A stretch of 64,000 nucleotides of DNA from Perca fluviatilis (GCF_010015445.1 NC_053115.1:3984576-4048575); one strand, 5' to 3'; positions 1 through 13,432 are shown, counted from the first letter of the stretch. A program made the numbers and translations. Notes: generated by a model from the letters alone, not told the origin.

Positions 1-319
1 GATGCAATGAAATGTCATCATAATATTAAAAGAAAATGGGTTTCTGTTTTATCTTGCCTTAACACAGTACAACTAAAGCACTAACCCTATACTACAAAGA
101 CTTCTATTTAAGTTTCCCTAGTGAAGTCCCAGACCATGGCCCGAAAATGAGCAGTGTACTGGCCATCTGGCATACTGGGACAAATCCCAGTGGGCAGCTG
201 CATCAGTGAGTCGTGGTCGTCAACAAATCCATAAAGTTTATTTTACCGTTCGTCCGGCCCTGTCTGCCTCTTTACCAGCTCATTCTGTCATTTGGGATGC
301 AGAGGGTCTGGAGGGCAGT

Positions 320-434
320 CAAAGGCATGACCCACCCTAACCCTTACCCTCATATTCCTAACCTTAACCAATCTCAGTCTCATGCCTTAACCCAACCAAC
401 CGATCAAACCAATCAGAGGTGGGTCATGCCTTCT
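320..434. repeat. Short inverted-repeat element
   Basis: A 13-base end, GGCATGACCCACC at 324-336, is repeated in inverse as GGTGGGTCATGCC at 418-430. The interior carries degenerate CCCTAACCC-like motifs. About 110 bp with no coding capacity; a MITE-like element or its remnant. No clear target duplication was found. Confidence 0.45.
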
Positions 435-611
435 TACGTCACTTGAGTCATTTTCTGACTTAAAGCTGCTCCAGAGTCACAGAAGAAATTCTACAACTGT
501 TTTCACAAGCTGCGTAGTACTCCCTGTGACTGCTAAATTAACTTTGGGATATACAGTTATATCAGTGGAGGGTCCCTTTATTTGTCAGGGATTACATCCA
601 CATTAAGAGAT

Positions 612-1028
612 ATTTATGCTTCTGCATAAAATCTACGCCGTGGCTACGTACGTAAGTACGTGGAGACGCAGACCTACGCCAGACCCTGCGACGTAGCCTG
701 ACGCGCACCTCTTGAAAAATCTAAGTACACATACATGAAATCAAGGAGAGGGGTAACTTCTCCGAAAGATTTCCCACTGTGGTCAGAAAGCACAGGGGAG
801 ACACTTTGGTTCTCTCACTAGGACTCTAGAGTCGCTACCCGCTCTGAAGCTAATCGCCGTCACTCTCTCACTCTCTCTACCACACACTCCCCACGCACAC
901 ACACACATGCCAGCCCTGCTACTGTCCTAAAGAGATCTAGGCACACACCAACGCACAAGTATAAACTTCAGGCCACTTACGTAGGCTACGGTGAAAGCTC
1001 TGTGTGGAGCCTCCGCAGAACCATAAAT
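612..1028. mobile_element. MITE-like element with imperfect terminal inverted repeats
   Basis: The left end reads TTTATGCTTCTGC and the right end is its near inverse (GCAGAACCATAAA), one mismatch over 13 bases. Further inward both ends carry related CTACG-rich motifs. The interior has a short CT/CA-rich stretch and no open frame of note. A related end (GCAGAAGCATAAA) occurs near 32424-32437. Superfamily not assigned because no target duplication is clear. Confidence 0.45.
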
Positions 1029-1074
1029 CAAGCTTTAGTCTGGGTCAACGTAAGTACATTTCCACGAAAGCCTT

Positions 1075-1290
1075 GACATGTCAGGCTTTGGCCCTCACCT
1101 TCTGCTCTGTGTGTTGCCGTTCTCAAAATCCCTTCGTCGTTTTTTGGGGAATGATTGTAAAGATTTACAAAGAATATGTTTACAGAGAGGTTTTTTTTCT
1201 CCTATGCCAGAATGTATCCGTGGTGTAGCCAGACCTTACTCCACAGCGCTGTGGAGATAGGTCTGGCAATGGGAGAATGCATCCACATGA
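1075..1290 (+). mobile_element. MITE family B, partial copy (right end)
   Basis: Shares its sequence with 7405-8008 and ends with the family B terminal hairpin at 1229-1268 (CCAGACCT...AGGTCTGG around the palindrome CTCCACAGCGCTGTGGAG). The left part is truncated relative to the fuller copies at 10247-10638 and 61016-61449. Non-coding; two short open frames across it are chance. Confidence 0.6.
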
Positions 1291-2058
1291 AATAGGTGTC
1301 CACCGCACCTTCTGCCTTGGATTAAATTACAGTATTCAATTCAAACACCCACAAAGGGTTACAGGGATACCATGACTGCGCATAAATTGCTGGCTAATAG
1401 AATTTTAATGATGTGCTCATAGTGGAAGAGGGCAGGTGATGTGAGGACAGCTGTGGTGTCAACAGCTCCCCTGGAGATGCACGGTCTCTTCGTGCCACTG
1501 AGAGGCTTCCTCAAATTGAGCCTCTTCACACTGTGTCACTCCGCAGTGGTGAATTCATTACTCCAACCTGACACTCAGGCACATAAAACCTGCCTCTTCT
1601 GGTATTCTTTGTTTTGCTATGTATTCACACCGACTGCCGTGGCTGTTTTTCACGAGTGAGTTCCTCTTAAAATCAGTTTAAGATAATTCAATATGGGTTA
1701 GAGATCACTGGATGAAGAACAGTATCATATGACTCAGCTGCATTCGCTTGTTTGGCACACAGAGGGGAAATGAACTACCAACAAAAAAAAATCACAAATG
1801 AAGCGCATTTTATTTACACAAAGTGTGCTCCTTGCGGATATTGTCAGCAGCTCTACTCTGGCACAAAATCCACCGCATTAAAGGCAATTAATTAATGCTT
1901 TCTCAATTGATTTCAGTGAAGTCTGGCAGCAGTCCATGAATGAGGAAGGGACCATTAGCGAAATGTACAACTTGCATCATGAGACAAATTCAGAGCCAAA
2001 TGCGAGGGAAAGTACAAGTGAAGCAGCCATTAAAAGTTACGACTTCTACACACAGCAC
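1291..2058. other. Unassigned non-coding stretch
   Basis: No gene or complete repeat recognised. The part at about 1820-2040 is AT-rich with several ATTA/TTAAT motifs and no obvious transposon ends, so it could be single-copy regulatory DNA, but nothing in the sequence proves that. Confidence 0.3.
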
Positions 2059-2265
2059 CAGTGTTGGGGAATAACTTACATGTAACGGCGTTACGTAATT
2101 TAATTACCAAATAAAGGTAACTGTAATCCGTTACAGTTACTGGGAAAAAAATGTGTAGTTAAATTACAGTTATCTGTTAAATTGTTCCTGATTACAATGG
2201 GGGTTACATCTGAATATTTTCTTTAAAAAAGCTAGCCTATATGTTGAATAATATTCATTTTCTTA

Positions 2266-2405
2266 GGGCACCTGGATAGCTCACCTGGTAGAGTGTGCAT
2301 CCCCCATGTACAAAGGCTCAGTCCTTGTCACAGCGGTCGCAGGTTCAACTCTGACCTGCAGCCCTTTGCTCTTGCTCCCCTTCCTTCAGCTGTCCTATAT
2401 AATTA
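2266..2405 (+). mobile_element. tRNA-derived SINE (family 1), degraded
   Basis: A tRNA-like head GGGCACCTGGATAGCTCACC is followed by a B-box-like GGTTCAACTC about 60 bases later, then the family 1 body 'GACCTGCAGCCCTTTGCT' and a tail ending GCTGTCCTATATAATTAAA. Matches the copies at 5439, 11835, 35431 and 36129. Not transcribed as a tRNA: the cloverleaf is not closed and the element has a long tRNA-unrelated tail. Confidence 0.7.
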
Positions 2406-2491
2406 AATTGCATATCTTCATAACCAGTCTCTAACATTTAAAATCAGTCCGAACATCCCTCCTTCCCTCCCCCATCCCCCTCTCTCTGTCT

Positions 2492-2494
<3 letters not shown>

Positions 2495-2547
<53 letters not shown>
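2495..2547. repeat. (CT)n microsatellite
   Basis: About 26 uninterrupted CT units inside a longer pyrimidine-rich stretch (2455-2600). Confidence 0.95.
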
Positions 2548-2549
<2 letters not shown>

Positions 2550-3195
2550 GACCTCCTCTAGACAGAGGGATGGGTCTCTCTCTCCCCCCTCTCACCCACC
2601 ATCCTTTTCCTCCATTAGGAGGACCTCAACTCTCTCCTTTTCTCTATCCCTCCTTTAAACAAAGGATGGCATGTTTTAATGTTCACAATGTTTTAACCAG
2701 ACCTACATTAGGCCAATGCGGTGGGAAAAAGGGAGAAATGCTTTGACGCGTGGTTTGGGCTGCCAATAAATCAATGTCCATAGACTCCATACTTAAAATA
2801 TCTTTCAGAATGACCCGTTCCCTTTATGACGATGCACGCTCACCGTAGCGCAGGTATATTTCAATATGTCCATTTCTTTGCAGGTAGGTTTTATTCTGCT
2901 TTCCCCTCTAAACACTAATAATCACTCCTCAGGCCACTACAGTGAAAAGCTGTATGCATTCCCCTTTTCCACCCACCTGTGTACCTCTGGCTGACTACCT
3001 TTATGCTTTCCGGTGACAATGCTCCACTCAGTGATCAAACACAAAACTGCATATGCATAAGTCACACCACCGTGGTACATAAACAAACCAAAACAGCAAA
3101 GCTACATAATGGCTCCAACACTACTATTATAAATAGGTTAACTTGAAATCGGTAACCTATTACATTTTCAGCGTAACCTTCCCAACACTGTCCAG

Positions 3196-5438
<2,243 letters not shown>

Positions 5439-5609
5439 GTCGCCTGGGTAGCTCACCTGGTAGAGTATGCACCCATATACAGAGGCTCAGTCCTCGACGC
5501 AGTGGCTGCGGGATCGGTTCTGACCTGCGGCCCTTTGCTGCATGTCATTCCCCCTCTCTCTCACCCTTCAAGTCTAAGTCTGTCTTGTCAATAATAAAGG
5601 CCAAAAAAT
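5439..5609 (+). mobile_element. tRNA-derived SINE (family 1)
   Basis: Head GTCGCCTGGGTAGCTCACC gives an A-box-like TAGCTCACCTGG. The B-box region is GGATCGGTTCTGACC, slightly degraded. The body (CGGCCCTTTGCTGCATGTCA), a CT-rich linker and an AATAAAGGCC-AAAAAA tail match the other family 1 copies. Confidence 0.75.
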
Positions 5610-5711
5610 GAAATTCACTGCAGAACTATCTTACCACTGTAAAACTTTTCACTGTAAATTTACAGTAATATACCGGCAGCAGCTTCACCACTTAACTATG
5701 GTTTATCTGTG

Positions 5712-5895
5712 TGGTGGTGATGGCGCAGTGGATCTAACCCATGCCTTTGGTGGGCGAGATCTAGGTTTGATTCCCAATGCAATACATCAACCAATGTGTC
5801 CCTGAGCAAGACACTTAACCCCTAGTTACTGCAGTGGTGTGCAACCTCTGACATATATAGCAATTGTAAGTTAAATGACATGTAATGTAAGCATA
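5712..5895 (+). mobile_element. tRNA-derived SINE (family 2)
   Basis: A-box-like TGGCGCAGTGGA and B-box-like GGTTTGATTCC are followed by a conserved body 'CAATGTGTCCCTGAGCAAG' and an AAATGACATGTAATGTAA tail. The copy at 29781-29975 is fuller and adds TTTGGATAAAAGTGTCAGC, a tail shared by several fish SINEs and LINE2-like elements (from general knowledge). This copy has lost that part of the tail. Confidence 0.7.
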
Positions 5896-5965
5896 TAGTT
5901 TAAGGTATTTTACTGTAAATAAGACATTCAGTTTCTTACCATATTATTTGAATTTACAGTAATAT

Positions 5966-6228
5966 CAGTCCTTCCAGAAAAATGCGGAGTATTTTTGTGA
6001 TTGTTGCGGGCAAAAATCCTTGATTATGCGGCACGTTTTCTAAAAAAATGCGATGTTTATGCAATTTTATGCAATGAAATTGCGGGAACTTGGAAAAATT
6101 GCGGTTTGATGAAAACAAGAAAAAAAGTGATTGTTTGAAAAAATACGGCTCCCGCATAAATATGCGGACTTTGGCTGATTATGCATTAAATTATGCGATC
6201 GCATAATCATGGTTTTCTGGAGGGACTG
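5966..6228. mobile_element. Inverted-repeat MITE (CAGTCC ends)
   Basis: The left end CAGTCCTTCCAGAAAA is matched inversely by TTTTCTGGAGGGACTG at the right end, 14 of 16 bases pairing. The interior is built from ATGCGG/CCGCAT-like short motifs in both orientations. The host repeat reads AATAT on both sides (5961-5965 and 6230-6234), suggesting a short duplication. Superfamily not assigned. Confidence 0.6.
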
Positions 6229-6431
6229 CAATATACTGTCTGCGGTGTAATTCCCGCATTTTCCTTTAATTTCCCCAGATGCATTGGTATTAATAGTAAA
6301 TACCTGTAATCTGTAACATTCGCAGATAGTGCTATAATGTTATTATTTTCTCCCAGAATGCATTGCCATTTACAGTATGACAGTGAGATTTTAGCTGTAA
6401 AAATTTACATCAGAGTTTTACAGTGTAAAAT

Positions 6432-7404
6432 AGAAGTATTTTATACTAAGTAAAGCGCTGTAACGTGAACACATAGTGTCATAGAAAGATACAATCCGAG
6501 AGGCTGGTTGTATTTAGTCGCTAATTATATATTAGCATTATATGTATGGATATATTGGATTAGTCCTGTTGTTCTACACCTTCAACCTACAGGATTGCCC
6601 AGCCCCAGCTATGTCATTTTACACAGATCAAATGATAATTTATCAAACAAACAAAAAAACATTATACTGAAATTAAGGATTAAGCAGACACAAAACACTG
6701 TTCATTTTGGGAACAGGTCCTAGTGAGCAGGGAGAAAGGCAGCCTTTTCACAATGAGTTCATGGTCTCAGTCGCTCGTTTCCTTCAACACAGTGTAAAAG
6801 TAAAGTGGTGTTATTCCACCACTGCTAACTATGCTGCTTTCAAACAAACCACTTTGCATCAGGTTCCCCTCATGACCTTTGAGGTGCGTGTGTAGAATGA
6901 CAACACCTGAAGAAACCAGAATAGGCTTTTCATGACAAGAATAACTGACAACATTACTTGAGTTATGCTTGAGTTATGCGTCTCAAAAACGGCCAGAACT
7001 GGTAGTGGAATATTGCCTTTCTTTCATTATAGTCAGATTACTTGTGTCCATGTCACTGTACTAATTGTCTTGTGCTTCCTTGTGTGTTCATTATCTATCG
7101 TCACACTTAAAAAAGCCACAGAGGAACGCATAAAACAGCTGGTCCTTCTAGAGTAGCTGAATTAGTCTGACCGAGAGCTTTCAAAGTGATTTTGTCGGGA
7201 CCTTTTAAGGGCCTGTATTACAGACACACCTGTCACACTGTGCCCAGGCTCCAAATGGAAACAGCAGGAACTGTCATCCTTGTATTAATCCTTACACCAG
7301 TTGCAGCTCCTCAGCAGACAGCTCCAACTATAACCACCAGTAAAGACACTACTCTCCTTTCAGTCTGGATCAACGGAAGTCCATTTTCAGGATAAAACCT
7401 GACA
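6432..7404. other. Unassigned non-coding stretch
   Basis: AT-rich sequence without recognised genes or transposon ends. A 69-codon frame at 7186-7395 has a hydrophobic segment but no splice context or recognised domain, so it is not called. Confidence 0.3.
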
Positions 7405-8640
7405 TCTGCTGGATGTCAGGCTTTGCCCCCTCGACTTCCGCTCTCTGTGTGTTGCCCTTCTCAGAATCCCTTCGCTTCGGTACACGACAACAAACTTCAA
7501 GCTAGCGAGCTACACGCTGAAAATGGCAAGTTGTGAAGAACATTTGGATTGTGCAACAAGGCCGGCCTGCTTGGTTCTTTTGGTGAATGATTGTAAAGAT
7601 TTACAAAGAATATGTTTACGGCATTTCCTCTCTAACTGGGACGTTTTGGGACCGATTGGTGGGATTGCTGTGAAGTAAGAACACAAGGAGATACACGGGT
7701 AAGAGCCAATGACCTTTAAGCATGTATCAGCTAATTTAAATAGCTCACATTACTGTATTGTGTCAACAGTTAACTTCATATAATATTGTATGTGTTGTTT
7801 TCTTTTGCGGGGTGCAAATGTTCCACCAAAACAAGTTCCTTCCCGAGACTATTTTACAGAGCCAACGTCGCTGCGTCGAGAGCTTAGCGCCGCCAACACA
7901 ACTGTGATTGGTTTAAAGAAATGCAAACAACCCAGGGCGTTTTTTTTCTCCTATCCCAGAATGTCTCTGTTGTGTAGCCAGACCTTACTCCGCAGCAGTG
8001 TCGAGATACAGTCATGTGAAAAAATTAGGACACCCATGCTAAAGTTGACTAAAAAGCTGAATAAAAAAATTATCTTTTGGAAATAGATGTTAATACCTTA
8101 ATTAAAAACATGAGGAAAAATCCAACCTTTAAGGACACCAACTTTCTTTGTGAATGAATAATGTATCGAAAAATAAATAAATGCTCTTCCTTAAAATACA
8201 GGGGGCATAAGTCAGTACACCCCTATGTTAAATTTCCATAGAGGAAGGCAGATTTTTATTTTTAAAGGCCAGTTATTTCATGGATCCAAGATACTATGCA
8301 TCCTGATAAAGTTCCCTTGGCCTTTGGAATTAAAATAGCCCCCCCACATCATCACATACCCTTCACCATACCTAGAGATTGGCATGGGGTACTTTCCATA
8401 AAATCATCTCTTAATGCAAATCCAACCAGCTATTAGGCTAACTGAAATAAAACCAAATTTCCAAAGGCCAAGGGAGTCCTTAAAGGGAGTGGTGTCCTTA
8501 AAGATTGGATTTTTCCAAATTTTTGTAATTAAGGCATTAAGATCAATTTCCAAAAGATAATTTTTTTTATTCCTCTTTTTAGTCAACTTTAGCATGGGTG
8601 TCCTAATTTTTTCACATGACTGTAGGCATTGCAAAACTAC
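7405..8640 (+). mobile_element. MITE family B copy split by a later element
   Basis: The left portion resembles 1075-1270 (GACATGTCAGGCTTTG region, TGATTGTAAAGATTTAC). The portion at 7800-7940 carries the family core (CCACCAAAACAAGTTCCTTC). Its terminal hairpin at about 7977 is interrupted at TA (8007-8008) by the element 8009-8622, with GGCATTGC resuming at 8625. Confidence 0.6.
8009..8622. mobile_element. TA-flanked Tc1/mariner-type MITE with ~150-bp inverted ends
   Basis: The first ~48 bases (from CAGTCATGTGAAAAAATTAG) are repeated exactly in inverse at the right end, and lower-identity inversion continues to about 150 bases on each side. TA lies at both junctions (8007-8008, 8623-8624), the Tc1/mariner target. 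Length 614 bp with no transposase frame; the 153-codon minus-strand frame across the right arm is chance. Confidence 0.8.
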
Positions 8641-9022
8641 TTTTCTCCTAAACCAAACCCCTCTACCTCCGGCTACAATGACCAAATCTCTCTGCCCCTC
8701 CCTGCTTACCTCCTCCCACATTCGGAGTGACAACATGGCATTCCCATCCAGCAGGGACAAAAATAGAGTTGTTGACAGACCCTGCACTTTCTGCTCCGCT
8801 TGATAAGTAAATTGATCAGCCTGTGTAAGTGGGGTAGCTGGAGACAAATGTGTCTGCACGACCACCTCCCCAGATGCTACGGCCTGCCGCCGAAAACAAC
8901 AGCAGATTCACCACACAGAGGCGCTGGGAAGGCACATTTTCAACAGGGAGCCCAGACAAATATGCAATTACATGCCACCATATCATATAGAGGCTACACC
9001 ATGTACCTGTTTGGAATGCGCC

Positions 9023-9420
9023 CAGTCTCGCATTGCCAGACCTTCCTCCACAGCGCTGCGGAGGAAGGTCTGGCTAGTCCACACAGCATTCCTGGTTGGA
9101 GAAAAACGTGCTCTGGTTTATTTGCATTTCTTTAAACCAATCACAATCATCTTGGGCAGCGCTAAGCGCCGGACGGAGCAATGGTGCCTCTGCAAAATAG
9201 CCTCAGGAAGGAACTTGTTTTGGTGGAACGTGGACGTTCAAAAGTAGTTTTAGTCGTGCAACAGAAAACTCTTTTGGACAGATAGTCTAGCTAGCTGTCT
9301 GGACTTACCCTGCAGAGATCTGAGGAGCAGTTCACCATAGTCCTCACAAATCCACCGGAGGTTAGAACGAATTTCCAGTGGAATCGGAGCAAAAAGTGGA
9401 ACGTCGTGGATAAAGACTAG
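9023..9420 (-). mobile_element. MITE family B, near-complete copy
   Basis: Ends are CAGTCTCGCATTGCC and ...AAAGACTAG. Flanking 8-mers AATGCGCC (9015-9022) and ATTGCGTC (9421-9428) agree at 6 of 8, compatible with an old hAT 8-bp duplication. The terminal hairpin at 9036-9073 has a CCAGACCTTCCTCC / GGAGGAAGGTCTGG stem. 398 bp, non-coding. Confidence 0.75.
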
Positions 9421-9619
9421 ATTGCGTCTGATCATGTCACTCCACATGATGGGACACAATCAGTCTTTAATCTATGCCGTAGTGCTTAAACAGTTCATCA
9501 AGCAAAAATGCAACATTCACAATGTTCAACTTCAAAAATAGAGGACTTGTGTCCTGTGTGTTTTTCTCCGTTTCAAGTCGTTGTAAATGAAATGCTTTTG
9601 GGTTTTAGACTGTTGGTTG

Positions 9620-9840
9620 GAGGGCTGTAACGATTATTTTCATTTGATTTTCATGATTTAATTCCATGGGGTGAAGAAACTAGAAAATATTCACATTTAA
9701 GAATCTGGAATCAGAGAAGTTGTACGTTTTTGTTTCATAAAATATACTAAAACCGATTAATCGATTATCAATACAGTTGACGATTAATTGAATAATTGGC
9801 AACTAATCCATCGATGAATTGATTCATCTTTGCAGCTCTA
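9620..9840. mobile_element. hAT-type MITE, GATTAATCGATTA family
   Basis: Flanked by a perfect 8-bp duplication GTTGGTTG (9612-9619, 9841-9848). The left end reads GAGGGCTGTAACGATTATT and the right end ...TTTGCAGCTCTA, imperfect inverted repeats. The interior is rich in self-complementary CGATTAATCG motifs. 221 bp. Longer relatives lie at 55338-55865 and 61930-62288. Confidence 0.85.
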
Positions 9841-10246
9841 GTTGGTTGTACAAAACAAGCTAATAAAAAAAGTGCAATTTTGTTTCAAAAGAGCAGCATT
9901 TACGTTTCCAGGGTTGGTTTAAGTGTGTTTGTTCTTGCTTGGAAAATGAAATTATAATTGACCTAATTCTTTCTACAATCCACTTCACCTTAATTATGAG
10001 CCAGAGCTAAATGTATACAAATGAGAGACACGCTATTTAAACAACAACAAATGCTGTTTTCCAACTGGGAGCAAAGACTGGAGCATGTTTTTGTACGTAG
10101 GGCACACCGATAATACAGTATGTCAGCACATTTATGATTATCTCCTGTGTAAGAGTCATGTCCTGTTTAGAGACACGTTCATTTTGACATAAAAAAACAA
10201 AGATCTAGGCAGCGATTGGCCGGCCTCCAGCTGCATCACCCACACC

Positions 10247-10638
10247 CTAGTCTATATCCTTAACGTTCCACTTCCGGGATTGCTCCGTTGCCGCCGGAAA
10301 ATCCGCCAGATTTCACTAATTTAGGCCGGATATCCGTTGCCTTGGGCTTCCTTTGTGTTGGCATTTTAAACTGTGGTCGTTTAATGAGGACTATGGTATC
10401 TGTCCAATCTGAGTTTTCTTTTGTTTTTGACTAAAACAACCTTTGAACGTACACATGTTCCACCAAAACAAGTTCCTTCCCGAGACTATTTTGCAGAGGC
10501 ACCACGGCTTTTGCTTTTTTGTGATTGGTTCAAAGAAATAAACCAGAGCACGCTTTTCCTCCCATCCCTGAATGCTATGTGGAGTAGTCAGACTCTCCTC
10601 CAGCGCGCTTTGGAGCAGGGTCTGGCAAAGCGAGACTA
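10247..10638 (+). mobile_element. MITE family B, complete copy with perfect target duplication
   Basis: Flanked by CCCACACC on both sides (10239-10246 and 10639-10646), a perfect 8-bp duplication that supports hAT-type transposition for the family. Ends are CTAGTCTATA and GCGAGACTA. The hairpin near the right end (10588-10627) is more degraded than in other copies. Confidence 0.85.
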
Positions 10639-10807
10639 CCCACACCTCAAACTGAGCGTGGCCCCAGCCCGGCCCAGCAGGCTGACTGTGTCTCTTTTAA
10701 AGCTGTTTGGCTCTACTTCAACCCTGTAATCCCTGAGCTCACAACCCACCCACGTGTGGCCTTCAGAGGGAGGCAATGGCCTTGCCCTCTCAGCCTCAAG
10801 TCTTTCC

Positions 10808-10810
<3 letters not shown>

Positions 10811-10842
<32 letters not shown>
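10811..10842. repeat. (GA)n microsatellite
   Basis: Sixteen uninterrupted AG units. Confidence 0.95.
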
Positions 10843-10846
<4 letters not shown>

Positions 10847-10849
10847 TAC

Positions 10850-11556
10850 TTAAAGGTGCAGAAAGCGATGCTGCACAAAAATTGTTGATATTTGAACTGT
10901 ACTGCCAAACCAATACAACCCCCCCCCTTGAGAAGCTCCGCCCCCCAGATTCACAGACAGATAACTACTGGCTGGCTGGAACATTCACATGCTGCCCCAC
11001 ACAGTTGATATTATGTTGATGACCACATGGCATTGGGTCTGTTCAATGTTTATGCTGTGCTGTGGTAGCCCCTCTGACCAGTGTGCAGTTATTCAGCTTA
11101 TCTCTGCTAATCCTCCTGCTGTAACTCTTCCTCCATCCTGTTCCTGAGCTGCCTATAGGCTCTAGTGCCAAACCAACACCAATAAGCCACAGCATTGTAG
11201 TGAGAAGGAAATACTGAGCAACCTCAGACACAGGCTGAGGTAGGTTTAAAGGATTGTTTCAGCTTGAACACTTCTGTCTTATTTCCCTAGTATTTTCCAT
11301 CGTTTCACATTAGGTTTGATTATCTTTGTGCTGTAACGTCGCTGTAACAAAGTCTGACGGATCAAGCAACACAAGCAGTCAGAGGATCAGACAGTAAACA
11401 AACAGACAGTTTAGCCGGATTATCAAAACCACAAGGTAAAACCGAAAGTAAGCATCCCTGTACTATTTACGTTCAATCGGAAAGTCTGGATTTAAACAGC
11501 GAAGGACGTTTACAAAGGACACAAAGGGTACAGGGTTTCAGCAAATGCTCATTTTA
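10850..11556. other. Unassigned stretch with a possible MITE end
   Basis: Begins CTTAAAGGTGCAG, which resembles the TTAA-flanked MITE ends elsewhere (for example 36028), but no matching right end was identified. No gene recognised. Confidence 0.25.
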
Positions 11557-11834
11557 AGGGCGTTTTCACACTTGCCTAATTTAGTTCGGTTGAATTGAAC
11601 CCTGGAGGCTTTTCCGTTTGGGCAGGTGTGAACACTGCAATCACACTCGGGTGCGGACCAAAACAACCGGCTCTCTCGGCTCGGTTACAAACAAACTCTG
11701 GTACGCTTCGGTACATTTCATTTGTGGTGAGGTGATGTAACCCAACTACCAGGGGCACGTTCAATCTCAAATCAATGTGTACTGTTTTGCTACAGTTTCC
11801 TGGTTGAACGACATGGCTGGATCTTCCCTTATCT

Positions 11835-12019
11835 TTTTTTTAAGATAATTTTTGGGCATTTTAGGCCTTTAGGACACCTGAAGACATGAACGGGGCGAGA
11901 GAGGGGGGAAATGCAGCAAAGGGCCGCAGAGCAGAGTCGAACCTGCGGCCGCTGCGTCGAGGAATAAACCTCTATATATGGGCGCATGCTCTTCCAGGTG
12001 AGCTACCCAGGCGCCCTCA
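11835..12019 (-). mobile_element. tRNA-derived SINE (family 1) with perfect target duplication
   Basis: Flanked by CTTCCCTTATCT on both sides (11823-11834, 12020-12031), a perfect 12-bp duplication of the kind made by LINE-driven insertion. On the minus strand the head is GGGCGCCTGGGTAGCTCACC and the B-box is GGTTCGACTC. The A/T-rich tail lies next to the left duplication. It interrupts a repeat whose relative lies at 49880-50440. Confidence 0.85.
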
Positions 12020-12114
12020 CTTCCCTTATCTGATAGCTCCTTGCTCCTCGGTCCTCGGCTGAACCGGAAGTTGTTTTCCGTCTCAAAGCTCTTATTCCTG
12101 CCCCGAGGAGCAGG

Positions 12115-12213
12115 GAGCTATGATCGAGGAGGGATCTCTGAGGAGCTATGATCGAGGAGGGATCTCTGAGGAGCTATGATCGAGGAGGGATCTCTGAGGA
12201 GCTATGATCGAGG
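12115..12213. repeat. 28-bp tandem repeat, ~3.5 copies
   Basis: The unit GAGCTATGATCGAGGAGGGA plus TCTCTGAG recurs at 12115, 12143, 12171 and 12199 with essentially no divergence. A related sequence at about 50003-50048 has the motif roughly twice with changes, so the expansion is local and recent. Confidence 0.9.
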
Positions 12214-12673
12214 GTACACAAGAGAGCAGCCTTCCCGGAAGCTGTGCAGCTGAAAGCCGTTGCTAACTCCGCCCATTCAGCTGACGAATTAACGTGACGC
12301 TTCAGAAGAAAGGACGTCTCATCCCTCTAAAAACACATTTCCTTGTTTCCTCTCTCCTCGCATGATTTCCTCACTTCTCTCCCATGCTTCCTTGGTGGGA
12401 TGGACTAAGACACGAGGAAGGGAGGCAAGTGGAGAAGCCGGGGATGCAATTTAAGAACCTGGGATGCACACATTTCCTCAGAATGGTGTGCAACAGGCTC
12501 AGAGGTATATGTTTTCTCTCGTGTGATGGATGGGTCTCTCGTTAAGTGGCTGTGTCTGTAAACTTGTGGTAATAAAAAAGGTAGAGCACTTGAACACACA
12601 GCAGGGTGTTCAACGCACCCCTGTTTCACTTTAAATAAACGCGTTGCTATGTTTTGGGTTGGGTGGGTCTTCC

Positions 12674-12777
<104 letters not shown>

Positions 12778-13427
12778 AACACAATCAGCAGCAGACTGTT
12801 AGCCTCCTGAGACTGTCCTGATCTGGCGAGCTCCAGTTTTCCACTCGCAGATCAGTCTGGCATCTTGAAATAGAGAAAATTTGGAGCCGTTCGCCAAACG
12901 ACCGACCAATCAGCGTTGGTTTTGAAGCGGGTTTAGGTGTGACGCAACGAGAAGCGACTGTTCAGTCTAAACAACGTGGCGGCTTCCACGGATGAGATGA
13001 ACGTAGCTATCGCAGCAAGTTTTATGCAAATTAGAAAGTATTCCTTCATTGAAAGAAGAGCAAAAAAACGGCACTGGAGGCTTTTCTCGGAGGAAAAGAT
13101 GTTTTTTGCTCTTCTCCCGACTGGTTTCGGCAAGAGTTTGATCTGATTGGTTGATTTGGCCTGTCTGTCACCAATATAAGTGGTGATAGACAGATGGTTT
13201 ATCCAATCAGCTAACCAGGATTTTCGCCCCTTCCCAAAAGTTCTCCAACGGAAAGTTCCCAGATGGATATGCCGAGCTAATGCGAAGCGATCCATCTGGA
13301 GGAGTCAGGTTAGCAGACTGTAGGATGTGACGTAACAACGGAAACATCATCGTTCATAAAACACAATAAATCAATAGTTCCGCGGACACAATATAATAAT
13401 AATAATAAAGACCTGTATTGCTACTAC

Positions 13428-13432
<5 letters not shown>

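Larger units (their letters stand above)
2059..3190. mobile_element. Expanded hAT-like MITE with CAGTGTTGGG ends
   Basis: The left end begins CAGTGTTGGGGAATAAC and the right end finishes GTAACCTTCCCAACACTG, an inverted pair. Flanking 8-mers are CACAGCAC (2051-2058) and TCCAGCAC (3191-3198), 6 of 8 identical, compatible with an old 8-bp hAT target duplication. The element is enlarged by a SINE (2266-2405) and a CT tract. I infer the two ends belong together; the alternative is two independent fragments. Confidence 0.45.
5610..6427. repeat. TTTACAGTAA-rich repeat carrying two nested insertions
   Basis: Several inverted TTTACAGTAA/TTTACTGTAAA motifs occur at both ends and in the middle, typical of an AT-rich MITE. 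It is interrupted by a family 2 SINE (5712-5895) and a 263-bp inverted-repeat element (5966-6228). Boundaries are approximate. Confidence 0.45.

Noticed and set aside
2266..2360. Possible tRNA gene
   Set aside because: A/B-box-like sequence belongs to a dispersed SINE with a tRNA-unrelated tail; no closed cloverleaf. Same for 5439, 11835, 29781, 35431 and 36129.
8404..8865. 153-codon minus-strand frame
   Set aside because: Half of it runs through the inverted arm of the TA-flanked element 8009-8622; not a transposase.
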